A stretch of DNA of 64,000 bases from assembly GCA_018660835.1 (NCBI GenBank), contig JABJJN010000076.1:62001-126000 (forward strand), written 5' to 3'. Within the stretch, counting starts at the first letter, position 1, and the number at the start of each line of letters is the position of its first letter. The DNA comes from Gemmatimonadota bacterium (lineage in GTDB: Bacteria; Latescibacterota; UBA2968; UBA8231). Shown piece after piece: positions 1 through 8,414 of this stretch. A program made the position numbers and the translations under genes. The notes below the pieces were generated by a model. That model ran no database searches, was not told the DNA's origin, and saw only the letters and a program-made list of their open reading frames with translations.

Positions 1-240
1 CCCCTCGACAATCGGGCGCGTCTGTTCGGTCATGAACAGGCGAAACTGCTATTGCAGAACGAAGAGCACGGTGTGTTCTTGTGGACGGACGCCGAATCTC
101 TGCCGCAGGTCGGCGATTATCTGCTGGCTATCCCCGGGCATGTCTGTCCAACGACCATTCGTTTTCCTGGTAGCTATGTCATCGATGGCCAGGGCAGTGT
201 CGTCGACTACTACCCGCATACTGCAAGGGACCGCCAGTAA
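1..240 (+). CDS. DSD1 / D-threonine aldolase-like PLP enzyme, C-terminal end (5' truncated by window)
   Basis: The reading frame is open from base 1 and stops at 238-240, so only the last 79 residues are present. They match the C-terminal beta domain of the metal-activated D-threonine aldolase / D-serine dehydratase (DSD1) family: an EEHG segment, then VGDYLLAIPGHVCPTT, then a YVIDG...VVDYYPHTAR ending. In that family the His and Cys of the PxHxC motif bind the catalytic zinc, and both are present here. The PLP-binding barrel lies outside the window, so substrate (D-Thr, D-Ser or another 3-hydroxy-D-amino acid) cannot be told. The methyltransferase gene follows within a few bases. Confidence 0.75.
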   Translation, partial: PLDNRARLFGHEQAKLLLQNEEHGVFLWTDAESLPQVGDYLLAIPGHVCPTTIRFPGSYVIDGQGSVVDYYPHTARDRQ

Positions 241-253
241 CGCGGCGACCGTC

Positions 254-994
254 GTGTCGGCGCACAAGACTCCGTTTCACGTAAACTGGCTCGTTGAGCG
301 TCTCCACACTGAGGCAGTCGCCCGCTGTGTGCAGACCCACGCCGTGGGTCGTCTTCTCGATGTCGGCTGCGGCAGCCGCCCCTTCCGCGACTTGCTACTT
401 GCCCATACACGCGCCGCCTTTGGCGTCGAAATCGATCGTGAGCGCTACGGTCGGGTCGGCGCAGAATCAGGCGAGCGGCTTGTTGCAGAAACGGCGCCGA
501 ATGAGGATGTGCCGCAACCGGATGCCTGGGCAGATGGAATGCAACTTCCTTTCGGCGGGGGCGTTTTTGATACGGTCGTCTCCTTTCAAGTGCTCGAACA
601 TGTCCCCGAACCATCTCAGCTGATGGCTGAGATGGCCCGGGTACTGGCGCCGGGTGGCAAACTCGTATTGACGGCTCCGCACATCTGGGGAATTCATGAA
701 GAGCCGCATGATTACTACCGATTTACCCCCTTTGGTCTGCGATATCTGGCGCAAGAGGCCGGTTTCGAGGTAGAAGAAGTGGAACCGCTGGCCGGCTACT
801 GGGTGACTCATGCCGCTCGTTTCTGCCACTATCTGCAGCAATTCGAGAAGATCGGCTTACATCCGCTGACTCGCCCCCTCATGGCCTTGAGTCAGGTGAC
901 CTGCTTGTTGCTGGATCGCCTTCATCCCGTCTACAGCGACGCCTGGAATCATCTTCTGGTGGCACGACGAGTTCCTGACACAGGTGCTGCATGA
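254..994 (+). CDS. SAM-dependent class I methyltransferase
   Basis: This is a class I Rossmann-fold methyltransferase (Methyltransf_11 type), about 246 residues. Motif I is LLDVGCGSRPFRDLL, the acidic end of beta-2 is GVEIDRE, motif II is FDTVVSFQVLEHV, and motif III is LAPGGKLVLTAPH. The substrate is not evident; the HDYYRFTPFGLRYLAQEAGF segment is common in polysaccharide- or lipid-associated methyltransferases. The frame is open from base 32, but everything before 240 overlaps the end of the preceding gene and has no family similarity, so I place the start at GTG 254; ATG 176 or 185 remain possible. The stop overlaps the next start by four bases (ATGA), suggesting translational coupling with the O-antigen ligase-like gene and a cell-surface glycan role. 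Confidence 0.78.
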   Translation: MSAHKTPFHVNWLVERLHTEAVARCVQTHAVGRLLDVGCGSRPFRDLLLAHTRAAFGVEIDRERYGRVGAESGERLVAETAPNEDVPQPDAWADGMQLPFGGGVFDTVVSFQVLEHVPEPSQLMAEMARVLAPGGKLVLTAPHIWGIHEEPHDYYRFTPFGLRYLAQEAGFEVEEVEPLAGYWVTHAARFCHYLQQFEKIGLHPLTRPLMALSQVTCLLLDRLHPVYSDAWNHLLVARRVPDTGAA

Positions 995-2451
995 AGACCA
1001 CAGCTTGGCAGATTGAGCCCGACAATCCGCGCTGGACGGTCCTTGGGGGAATCCTCTGTGCACTCATTGTGCTCGCACCCGCCTTCCTGTCACCTTTCCA
1101 CGTATTTCTGGTGGTGGGTACTGTCGTCGCTGCGGGGGCCGTGTTGTTTTCGCCTCGTCGTGCGGTGATGGCGATGGTGGTTGTCGCGACGGCGCTGCCC
1201 GTGCACATCGTGGATGCGACGCATATCCCCCTGGGACTGCGGCCCTGGGAAGTCCTCATGCTGCTGGCGGGGGGCTTCGTCCTTGTGGATATCGTCTTTC
1301 TGCGTCAGCTACGGATCGTACGCACGAGTGTCGATGGCCACGTTCTCGCCTTTGTCGGCGTCGCACTGCTGTCAGCCTTTGTTGGAGGGCTGCACGGCAA
1401 CGCCGACGATGTCATCCTGCGCAACATGCGATACCCTCTCTACTACGCTGCCTTCTTTCTGGTGACACAGAGTGTTGATGCACGCAGTGTTACCGAACGC
1501 TTCAGCCTGTTGTTCATTGCTGTCGGTGCCTGTGTGAGTGCGGAATACGTGATGGAATTTCTCGGCGCCATCGATCTATCGTCGGGAAATCGCTTCGTGC
1601 GTGTCGCGCGTCGGCAGGGAATCGTGCTGCCCCTGAGTCTGTTGATGATCGTCAACTATCTCATCCATGATCGAACAAGATGGCGTGGATGGCTGCCGGC
1701 GATGTTCGTGTTCACGGGAATCGGTTTCGCCCTGACGCTGGGCCGGGGCATGTGGGCAGCATTCACCGTTGGCCTGCTGGTCAGTATCTGGCTCTGGCAG
1801 GCGGGGCAACCTGCCGCACGACGACGTTGGTGGAAGGGCGTGGTGCTCGCCGTCGGACTCGTTGGCACCCTCGGCCTGACGATGATGGTCTTCCAGCGTG
1901 TGACGGGTACCTCCATTTCGGCACATGCTATCGAGCGTTCCCGCACATTCGTCGACTACACTCGTGATGTGCAGGTCCTGTCCCGACTACTCAACTACGC
2001 AACGGCTCTGCAGGAAATCGCCAAGTATCCGGTTCTTGGCGCGGGCCAGGGGGCGGAGCTGACGTCGTATTCCTTCGACCCCGACTCGAATCGCTATGAA
2101 ACGTGGCGCTCGTGGACCCTCGACAGCCTCTATCTGACGCTGTGGCTGAAGATGGGACTCGCTGGTCTGGTATTGTTTGTCTGGCTCTGCGTACGCATTG
2201 GCCGGGTCTGCCTGGTGACATTTCACGCGACGCGGGCCCCTCCCGTTCGGGCCTTTCACGCGGCTGCCCTATCGACGCTTGTGGCGATGCTCGTTCTCGG
2301 TATCAGCGATGGATCGATGGTGAATGGTCGTTTCGCCGTGGTAGCGGCGACGTTGATGGGCCTGGTCATGGTCCAGGACACAACTCTGCTCAAGAAATCT
2401 GATCCAGAGTCAATCACAGAGAGTCAATCACAGAGAGCTGACGGAGAGTAA
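991..2451 (+). CDS. O-antigen ligase / Wzy-like polytopic membrane protein
   Basis: A 486-residue inner-membrane protein with about ten to twelve hydrophobic segments across residues 15-460 and a large periplasmic loop at about 300-380. The loop contains GAGQGAELTSYSF followed by a conserved W and further transmembrane segments, the arrangement of the O-antigen ligase/polymerase family (Wzy_C, PF04932); the LGRGMWAAFTVG motif just before the loop is the typical R-containing signature. Such proteins polymerise lipid-linked glycans or attach them to lipid A or to proteins. It overlaps the methyltransferase by four bases and is followed one base later by anmK, so the three are likely cotranscribed. 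Ligase versus polymerase cannot be decided from sequence alone. Confidence 0.75.
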   Translation: MKTTAWQIEPDNPRWTVLGGILCALIVLAPAFLSPFHVFLVVGTVVAAGAVLFSPRRAVMAMVVVATALPVHIVDATHIPLGLRPWEVLMLLAGGFVLVDIVFLRQLRIVRTSVDGHVLAFVGVALLSAFVGGLHGNADDVILRNMRYPLYYAAFFLVTQSVDARSVTERFSLLFIAVGACVSAEYVMEFLGAIDLSSGNRFVRVARRQGIVLPLSLLMIVNYLIHDRTRWRGWLPAMFVFTGIGFALTLGRGMWAAFTVGLLVSIWLWQAGQPAARRRWWKGVVLAVGLVGTLGLTMMVFQRVTGTSISAHAIERSRTFVDYTRDVQVLSRLLNYATALQEIAKYPVLGAGQGAELTSYSFDPDSNRYETWRSWTLDSLYLTLWLKMGLAGLVLFVWLCVRIGRVCLVTFHATRAPPVRAFHAAALSTLVAMLVLGISDGSMVNGRFAVVAATLMGLVMVQDTTLLKKSDPESITESQSQRADGE

Positions 2452-2452
2452 C

Positions 2453-3625
2453 TTGCGCACACTGATCGATATTGCTTCCAAACCATCGCGTCGCGTCGTG
2501 GGGCTCATGACGGGGACTTCGGCAGATGGTGTGGACGCCGTGCTCGTTGACATCGAGGGGTTTGGCCCGACCACGGAACTCGAGCTGCTGGCTCAGAAGA
2601 CCTACCCTCTCCCCGACGAACTTCGCGCCGACCTGTTCCTGCTGTTCCAGCCAGAAGCCCGAGTCGACGATCTGTGTCGCGTAAACGTGGCTCTTGGGGC
2701 CGTGTTGGCCGACGCAGCACTGGCGGTGATAGATGAAAGTGGCGTGGAGTCTTCTTCGGTGGATCTGATCGGTAGTCATGGGCAGACGGTTCGTCACCTG
2801 CCTCAGGGATCACCGCCGTCGACCCTCCAGATCGGCGAAGCTGCCATGATCGCCCATCACACAGGCATTGCGACGATCGCTGACTTCCGACCCGCCGACA
2901 TGGCAGCCGGGGGCGAAGGCGCTCCTCTGGTTCCCCTCGCAGACCTGTTACTTTTTGCTCACGAGGATCAAGGGCGGTTGATGCTCAACATCGGCGGTAT
3001 CGCCAATGTCACAGCTCTGCCTGCCGGCGCTGATTCCTCTTCAGGCATTCTCGCCTTTGATCTGGGCCCGGGCAATGCGCTCATTGATGCCGCTGTCGAT
3101 CATCTGAGTGGTGGCCGAGAGCGCTACGACGCAGGTGGTCGTCGCGCCGCCGGTGGTGAGGCGAACGAGGAGTGGGTGGAGCGGCTGATGAAGCATGACT
3201 TCTTCCGTCGCCCACCGCCAAAGTCGACGGGTCGCGAGGAGTTCGGCACGGAATTCCTGGCACAACTGATGATCGAGTCCGGCCTCGAAGGGGCGGACCT
3301 GTTGTCGACTCTGACTTTATTTACGGCCAGATCCATTGCTGCAGGGATCCTGCGTTTTGCTGATCCGGAGGGCAACCTGGGTGAGGTGTGGGTTTCCGGT
3401 GGTGGCGTACACAACAACCATCTGATGGCGATGCTTGAGGATGAGTTGGCGCCACGACAGGTGAGGTCTCTGGATGATCTGGGTGTACCTGCTGATGCCA
3501 AGGAGGCGGTGGCTTTCGCGGTTCTGGCGAATGAGACGCTGATGGGACGCGCGGGTAATGTGATGGCCGCAACCGGGGCGGGGGCTGGGGCGGTGCTTGG
3601 CAAGATATCGATGCCCTCGGTGTAG
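2453..3625 (+). CDS. anmK: Anhydro-N-acetylmuramic acid kinase
   Basis: AnmK phosphorylates and hydrolyses 1,6-anhydro-MurNAc to MurNAc-6-phosphate in cytoplasmic peptidoglycan recycling. The 390-residue protein has the family's usual length and signatures: GLMTGTSADGVDAVLVDI at the N-terminus, GSHGQTVRHLP, ADFRPADMAAGGEGAPLVP, NIGGIANVT and FDLGPGNALID, with a late GGGVHN ATPase-fold motif. The start is TTG 2453, preceded by GGAGAG at a good Shine-Dalgarno distance; the only nearby ATG (2507) would remove the first beta strand. It lies one base after the O-antigen ligase-like gene. No murQ or amidase gene is adjacent. The 3' end abuts the palindromic element at 3631. Confidence 0.93.
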   Translation: MRTLIDIASKPSRRVVGLMTGTSADGVDAVLVDIEGFGPTTELELLAQKTYPLPDELRADLFLLFQPEARVDDLCRVNVALGAVLADAALAVIDESGVESSSVDLIGSHGQTVRHLPQGSPPSTLQIGEAAMIAHHTGIATIADFRPADMAAGGEGAPLVPLADLLLFAHEDQGRLMLNIGGIANVTALPAGADSSSGILAFDLGPGNALIDAAVDHLSGGRERYDAGGRRAAGGEANEEWVERLMKHDFFRRPPPKSTGREEFGTEFLAQLMIESGLEGADLLSTLTLFTARSIAAGILRFADPEGNLGEVWVSGGGVHNNHLMAMLEDELAPRQVRSLDDLGVPADAKEAVAFAVLANETLMGRAGNVMAATGAGAGAVLGKISMPSV

Positions 3626-3630
3626 GGGCT

Positions 3631-3842
3631 TCTCGGTGGTCTCGCCCATGTCTTCGTGGGCGGGCTTGGGCCTTTGCCTTGCTGCGCAAGGCAAAGACGT
3701 GATGATCGTCGAGGGCCGACCAAGCGCCGCATCCTGCGGCTGGTCGATCGACGGCATCCTGCCGTCGACCCTTCGGGCTCTGGCTCGACGATGATCACTG
3801 CCCTAACGCCATGCCACTGCGACATGGGCGAGACCACCGAGA
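3631..3842. repeat. Nested palindromic element with 22-bp terminal inverted repeats (MITE/REP-like)
   Basis: Bases 3631-3652 are the exact reverse complement of 3821-3842 (22 of 22). Inside lie further palindromes: CTTTGCCTTG/CAAGGCAAAG around a 5-base loop, GCCGCA/TGCGGC, CGACGGCA/TGCCGTCG, and an outer pair GATGATCGTCGAG (about 3703-3715) against CTCGACGATGATC (about 3785-3797). The whole 212-bp unit could fold into one long multi-armed cruciform. It starts 6 bases after the anmK stop and carries no credible gene. I see no target-site duplication. It looks like a non-autonomous mobile repeat or a large REP/BIME-type intergenic element. The remaining stretch 3843-4047 contains nothing I can identify. 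Confidence 0.7.
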
Positions 3843-4047
3843 CACATCACGAAGGTGTCTTTTGGTGAGAGTGACAGGCTGCCTCGGATAGATCACGTGA
3901 GGCATGGCCGAGACCGTGGCCACGCAACAGACAGCATTTTGGTATATGTAGCGATTGGAGTTGATTTGTGCGCTCAGGCTTGATCGGGTGAGTGCCTCGA
4001 GCTGATGTCCCTTTGGGATCGGAACTTCTGACAAGCGAGAGTCAATT

Positions 4048-4899
4048 ATGTCTTTGGTTGTAGATACGCATGTTCATATTTGGGAGATTTCGGAGAAGTA
4101 TCCTGTGGGGCCGACGGCACCGCAGTTCACTTCGAAGCCGGATGAGCCGGCGACGGCAGAGCAGTTGATCGCGGATATGGATGCGAATGGGGTGGACTGG
4201 TCCGTGATCGTGCAGACGTCGTGGTCGACCTGGGACAATGGATATATCGCGGACTCGGCGTCGAAGTATCCGGGGCGTTTGATCGGACATGGTATGCTCG
4301 ATCCGCAGGACGAGGCGGGGAATGCAGAGGCGGCAAGGTATTGGATACAGGAGCGTGGATTGGTGGGTTTCCGCTTTCACCCGATGTATTACAAGGATGA
4401 GAAGGTGCTCACGACGGCGGGGAATCGGGCCATGTGGGAAGTGCTGGCCGAGCATGAGGCGGTGATTCAGTTTCATACGAGTGCGCCCTTTGCGGATCAG
4501 ATCGACGAAATCGCGCAGCGGTATCCGCAGATGAAATTGCTCATTGACCACATGGGGTATCCTACGGCCATCGGTGACATCGGTTCGTGGCAACCGATCC
4601 TGGATCTGGCGCAGCGACCGAATGTGCATGTGAAGATTTCGGATGTGAAGGGTGCTGCTGAGGAGGAGTTTCCTTTTCGTGACCGTCATGTCTATGTGAA
4701 GGCTCTGGTGGATACCTTTGGCGCCGAACGTTGTCTGTGGGGAACCGGATACCCCGCCCACCATCGGGTGAAGCATGGGTGGTTGTCGCTGGAGGACGAA
4801 CTGCGTCTGGTGCATGAGGGCTTTGATTTCCTCAACGATGAGCAGCGTGAGCGAATTCTAGGAGGCACAGCTGCTGAGGTCTGGGGTCTCGAGGGATAA
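4048..4899 (+). CDS. Amidohydrolase family (Amidohydro_2) TIM-barrel hydrolase
   Basis: A 283-residue cytoplasmic enzyme of the PF04909 family (ACMSD / 4-sulfomuconolactonase / L-fuconolactonase group). It opens with the metal-binding VDTHVHIW motif (HxH, residues 7-9). Later barrel elements are GLVGFRFHPMY, the AVIQFHTSA strand, LLIDHMGYP (metal/catalytic His) and ERCLWGTGYPA, where family members normally have the catalytic Asp as GSDYP/GTDYP. Here the position reads G-T-G-Y-P, so the canonical aspartate appears to be Gly, which makes activity or metal geometry uncertain. ATG 4048 is preceded by GAGAG. It is probably a single gene, followed 62 bases later by the protease. Confidence 0.8.
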   Translation: MSLVVDTHVHIWEISEKYPVGPTAPQFTSKPDEPATAEQLIADMDANGVDWSVIVQTSWSTWDNGYIADSASKYPGRLIGHGMLDPQDEAGNAEAARYWIQERGLVGFRFHPMYYKDEKVLTTAGNRAMWEVLAEHEAVIQFHTSAPFADQIDEIAQRYPQMKLLIDHMGYPTAIGDIGSWQPILDLAQRPNVHVKISDVKGAAEEEFPFRDRHVYVKALVDTFGAERCLWGTGYPAHHRVKHGWLSLEDELRLVHEGFDFLNDEQRERILGGTAAEVWGLEG

Positions 4900-4961
4900 T
4901 GCCCTTCAAGCTGGCCACTACTGCGAAATACGATGAATGAAACAGGACGAATAGAGACGAT

Positions 4962-7880
4962 ATGAGCGTACAGGATTTCGAACTGATCGAGACACGCGAG
5001 CTGGACGAGTTGAATTCGACGGGGCGAGTCTATCGCCACGCCACAGGGGCGCGGATCGTGTCGATCGCCAATCCGCAGGACGAGAACAAGGTCTTCGGTG
5101 TCACTTTCCGAACGCCGCCGACGGACTCCACGGGGCTGCCACACATCCTTGAACACTCGGTGTTGTGTGGGTCACGGAAGTTTCCGGTAAAGGAGCCCTT
5201 CGTCGAGTTGTTGAAGGGGTCACTGAAGACCTTTCTCAATGCTTTCACGTATCCGGATAAGACCTGCTATCCCGTAGCGAGCCAGAGTGAGCAGGATTTC
5301 TACAACCTCGTCGATGTGTATCTCGATGCGGTCTTCCATCCGCGGCTGACGCCGGATGTGCTCAAGCAAGAAGGTTGGCACTACGAGGTCGAAGAGGATG
5401 GTACGCTGAGTTACAAGGGCGTCGTCTTCAACGAGATGAAGGGAGCCAACTCCTCACCGGAACGGGTGATGGCCGAGCACTGCCAGCAGATCCTGTTTCC
5501 CGACACGACGTATGGTGTCGATTCGGGCGGACACCCACAGGCGATTCCTGATCTGACGTGGGAACAATTCGAGGAATTTCACAAGGATTACTACCACCCG
5601 TCCAATGCGTGGATCTGGTTCTACGGCGACGATCCTGAAGATCGGCGTCTGGCGATTCTCGACGAGTATCTGTCGGGATTCGAGCCCCGCCAGATCGATT
5701 CCGCTGTGGCGCTACAGCCGCGGTGGACCCAACCGCGATCGATACAGGAGACGTATTCGGTCAGCGATCAGGATGCCGACGACGATGGCGGCAAATCCAT
5801 GATTGCCGTCAACTGGCTCCTCGGCGAACCCGTCGACTACGAGACCCGTCTCGGTCTGCAGATCCTCGACTACATCCTGATTGGGACGTCCGCATCACCC
5901 ATGCGCAAGGCGCTGATCGATTCGGGGCTGGGTGAAGATCTTTGCGGTGGGGGTATGGAAACCGAGTTGCGTGAGATCTTTTTCTCCGTCGGTCTCAAGG
6001 GTGTCGCCGAAGTGGACGAGGCGCGTGTCGAAGCACTCGTGATCGAAACGCTGGAGCGGCTCGCGAAGGACGGTATCGATATTGAGACGATACGGGCGTC
6101 GCTGAACACGGTGGAGTTCCGTCTGCGTGAGAACAATACCGGTTCCTATCCGCGTGGTTTGATTCTGATGCTTCGCTCGCTGGCTCGATCTCTCTACGAT
6201 GAGGATCCCTTCGTGCCTCTCGGTTTCGAGAAACCATTGGCCGCTGTGAAGGCCAGGGGAGAGGACGGTTCAGGCTATTTCGAGGGGCTCATTCGCGATC
6301 ATCTGCTCGGCAACTCACATCGGGCGACCGTGTTTCTGCGACCCGATGCGGAACATGATACACGAGAAGAGCAGGTGGAGACCGAGCGATTGGCCGCAGC
6401 ACGGGCGACGATGTCGGAAGATGAGGTGATCCAGCTCAGAAACGACGCGCAGCGCTTGAAGGAGTTGCAGGAAGCGCCGGATCGACCGGAAGATCTGGCG
6501 AAAATCCCGCGGCTGGAGCGAGGTGATCTGGAACCGAAGATCCGGGTCGTTCCCATCGAAAAGACGACCGTCGCTGGCGCCCCTGTATGGTATCACGATC
6601 TGTTTACGAATGGCATCGTCTACCTTGACGTTGGTTTTGATCTGCGCACCGTGCCGCAGGAGCTGTTGCCCTATCTGTCTCTCTTCGGACGCTGTCTGTT
6701 CGAGATTGGTACGGAAGCCGAAGACTTCGTGCGCTTATCGCAGCGGATCGGTTCGCGCACCGGCGGTATGTGGGCGCACACACTTGTCACACCGCAGAGG
6801 CACAGTCGTGACGCCTTGGCACGGTTCCAGGTGCGTGGTCGCGCCATGCTGAATCAGATGCCCGACTTGATCGACATTCTCCGTGATGTGCTGTTGACGG
6901 TGAATCTGGACAACCGGGAGCGTTTCCTACAGATGGTCCTGGAAGAAAAAGCCGGTGAAGAAGCAGGACTCATCCCCGGTGGCCATAGTGTGGTTGGTTT
7001 GCGTCTACGCTCACAATTTGATGAGGCCGCCTGGGTCACAGAACAGATGGAGGGGGTCAGCTATCTGTTCTTCCTGCGCACTCTGGTGGACCAGATTGAA
7101 AACGACTGGGCCGGTGTGCTGGCACAGCTGCAGGCAGTGCGAGACCACATCGTGCAGCGTTCGACGATTCTGGTGAATGCGACCCTGCCCGACTCAGATC
7201 GCGCGCAACTCGAACCTCATCTTGCCAAACTGATCGAGGATCTGCCAGCAGGCGATGGGCAGCAGGCTGTGTGGACGCCAACCTATCAGTCCGGACATGA
7301 AGGTCTGACACTGCCGGCGCAGGTGAACTATGTCGGCAAGGGTGTGAATCTCTATGACACGGGTTACAAGCTACACGGTTCGGTGGGCGTTATCACGCGT
7401 ACGTTGCGTAATGGTTATCTGTGGGACCGCGTGCGTGTGCAAGGTGGTGCCTATGGCGCTTTCTGCTCCTTCGATCACTTCTCCGGGCTGATCAGTTTCG
7501 GTTCGTATCGTGATCCGAATATTGCCGAGACGTTGGCTGTCTATGATGGCGCGGGAGACTTCCTGACGTCTCTCGAGTTGAATGACGACGAACTCACGAA
7601 GGGAATCATTGGCGCCATTGGCGAACTGGATTCGTATCAACTGCCGGACGCCAAAGGATACACGTCGATGGTGCGGAATCTGATCGGTGTCGACGACACG
7701 TACCGTCAGAAGATGCGCGATGAGGTGCTGTCGACGACGGCGAAAGACTTCCGGGTCTTTGGCGAGGCGCTGTCCGGTCTGGCTGCTGCCGGGCGTGTGG
7801 TTGTGCTTGGCTCGAAGGAGGGGATTGAGGCAGCGAATGCGGAGAGAGAAGAGAAGCTGGAGGTCTTGGCGGTTCTGTAG
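4962..7880 (+). CDS. Presequence protease-like insulinase family (M16C) metallopeptidase
   Basis: A 972-residue protein of the length expected for PreP/Cym1-type M16C peptidases, which form a clamshell of four alpha/beta domains and degrade unstructured peptides. The inverted zinc motif HILEH is at residues 61-65, and the third ligand is in GVVFNEMKG (E158). The neighbouring FPVKEPFVELLKGSLKTFLNAFTYPDKT block is diagnostic of the subfamily. The C-terminal half contains the second pair of homologous domains, including the GGAYGAFCSFD segment with the conserved substrate-binding R/Y region. No signal peptide is visible, so it should act in the cytoplasm. ATG 4962 is the only sensible start. No operon partner is visible. 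Confidence 0.92.
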   Translation: MSVQDFELIETRELDELNSTGRVYRHATGARIVSIANPQDENKVFGVTFRTPPTDSTGLPHILEHSVLCGSRKFPVKEPFVELLKGSLKTFLNAFTYPDKTCYPVASQSEQDFYNLVDVYLDAVFHPRLTPDVLKQEGWHYEVEEDGTLSYKGVVFNEMKGANSSPERVMAEHCQQILFPDTTYGVDSGGHPQAIPDLTWEQFEEFHKDYYHPSNAWIWFYGDDPEDRRLAILDEYLSGFEPRQIDSAVALQPRWTQPRSIQETYSVSDQDADDDGGKSMIAVNWLLGEPVDYETRLGLQILDYILIGTSASPMRKALIDSGLGEDLCGGGMETELREIFFSVGLKGVAEVDEARVEALVIETLERLAKDGIDIETIRASLNTVEFRLRENNTGSYPRGLILMLRSLARSLYDEDPFVPLGFEKPLAAVKARGEDGSGYFEGLIRDHLLGNSHRATVFLRPDAEHDTREEQVETERLAAARATMSEDEVIQLRNDAQRLKELQEAPDRPEDLAKIPRLERGDLEPKIRVVPIEKTTVAGAPVWYHDLFTNGIVYLDVGFDLRTVPQELLPYLSLFGRCLFEIGTEAEDFVRLSQRIGSRTGGMWAHTLVTPQRHSRDALARFQVRGRAMLNQMPDLIDILRDVLLTVNLDNRERFLQMVLEEKAGEEAGLIPGGHSVVGLRLRSQFDEAAWVTEQMEGVSYLFFLRTLVDQIENDWAGVLAQLQAVRDHIVQRSTILVNATLPDSDRAQLEPHLAKLIEDLPAGDGQQAVWTPTYQSGHEGLTLPAQVNYVGKGVNLYDTGYKLHGSVGVITRTLRNGYLWDRVRVQGGAYGAFCSFDHFSGLISFGSYRDPNIAETLAVYDGAGDFLTSLELNDDELTKGIIGAIGELDSYQLPDAKGYTSMVRNLIGVDDTYRQKMRDEVLSTTAKDFRVFGEALSGLAAAGRVVVLGSKEGIEAANAEREEKLEVLAVL

Positions 7881-7888
7881 TTCGCGGG

Positions 7889-7923
7889 CTCTCGCCCTTG
7901 CCTGCGGCGACCGGCTTGGGCCT
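7889..7923. repeat. Possible degenerate relative of the palindromic element's left part
   Basis: Just after the M16C protease stop, this stretch shares TCTCGCCC and, 15-16 bases on, GGCTTGGGCCTTT with the left part of the element at 3631-3842, also located just after a stop codon. The matching right half is absent. It may be a decayed copy or chance similarity. Confidence 0.3.
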
Positions 7924-7938
7924 TTCAATGAAAAAGAA

Positions 7939-7967
7939 GACGGGCCCTGCTTTCGGCAGGGCCCGTC
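7939..7967 (-). terminator. Rho-independent terminator of the 43-aa membrane protein gene
   Basis: A perfect 12-bp GC-rich stem, GACGGGCCCTGC against GCAGGGCCCGTC, encloses a 5-base loop. Read on the minus strand it is followed by TTCTTTTTC, the T-tract of an intrinsic terminator. It sits 28 bases beyond the stop of the small minus-strand gene. The plus side lacks a T-tract, so it probably serves the minus strand mainly. Confidence 0.8.
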
Positions 7968-7995
7968 GTGGTTGTGTGCGATTCAGCCACCGCAG

Positions 7996-8127
7996 CTAGT
8001 TGGCGGCTTTCTTCATGGCTTGCTCGGCTTCCTGGGCCTCACCCTCCTTCTTCATAATCGTCAGGACGGAGAATGCGAGGACTGCCATCAGCACGACACC
8101 GATACTCATGAATCCGATAATCCACAT
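7996..8127 (-). CDS. Small single-pass membrane protein, 43 aa
   Basis: This gene encodes a 43-residue protein starting MWIIGFMSIGVVLMAVLAFS, that is, one hydrophobic helix (residues 1-24), and ending in a charged tail rich in Lys, Glu and Ala (MKKEGEAQEAEQAMKKAAN). The evidence that it is real is the setting: a consensus Shine-Dalgarno AAAGGAGGTG lies just upstream of ATG 8127, a sigma-70-like promoter lies at 8221-8250, and a strong intrinsic terminator follows the stop. I do not recognise the family. The tail predicts an amphipathic, positively and negatively charged cytoplasmic helix, as in small regulatory subunits of transporters or oxidases; there is no such partner gene adjacent. Confidence 0.75.
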   Translation of the reverse strand: MWIIGFMSIGVVLMAVLAFSVLTIMKKEGEAQEAEQAMKKAAN

Positions 8128-8220
8128 GGTCCCACCTCCTTTTTGGGTGGGAGCGCCGACTCCTCCCGGACGTCGGGTGAGGGCGTGTGAATAATGGGTG
8201 AAGCCAGCGCTCTGTAGTGA

Positions 8221-8250
8221 CTAATACCCGAGTTTTGGTACCGGTGTCAA
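8221..8250 (-). promoter_or_regulatory. Sigma-70-like promoter for the 43-aa membrane protein
   Basis: On the minus strand a perfect -35 TTGACA (8245-8250) is separated by 18 bases from TATTAG (8221-8226). Transcription would begin near 8213, about 85 bases before the ATG at 8127. The rest of 8128-8414 shows nothing else identifiable. Confidence 0.5.
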
Positions 8251-8414
8251 TGAGGCAGTGATGACCCACCTGCTGTCACCGAGAATGCCCACCTAGGACG
8301 CCAGTGTCTCAGCCCGAGCCATGAACCCGGGTTGGCACTGCGAGTCGAAATTCCGATTCTTTCGACCCAACCTCCCCACACCGAATCCCGGACCCCGCCT
8401 TGAACCACACACCT

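Noticed and set aside
4042..4815. Long open frame of 257 codons antisense to the amidohydrolase gene
   Set aside because: It is Arg/His-rich, has no family motifs or ribosome site, and mirrors the plus-strand gene whose motifs (THVHIW, GTGYP) are clear.
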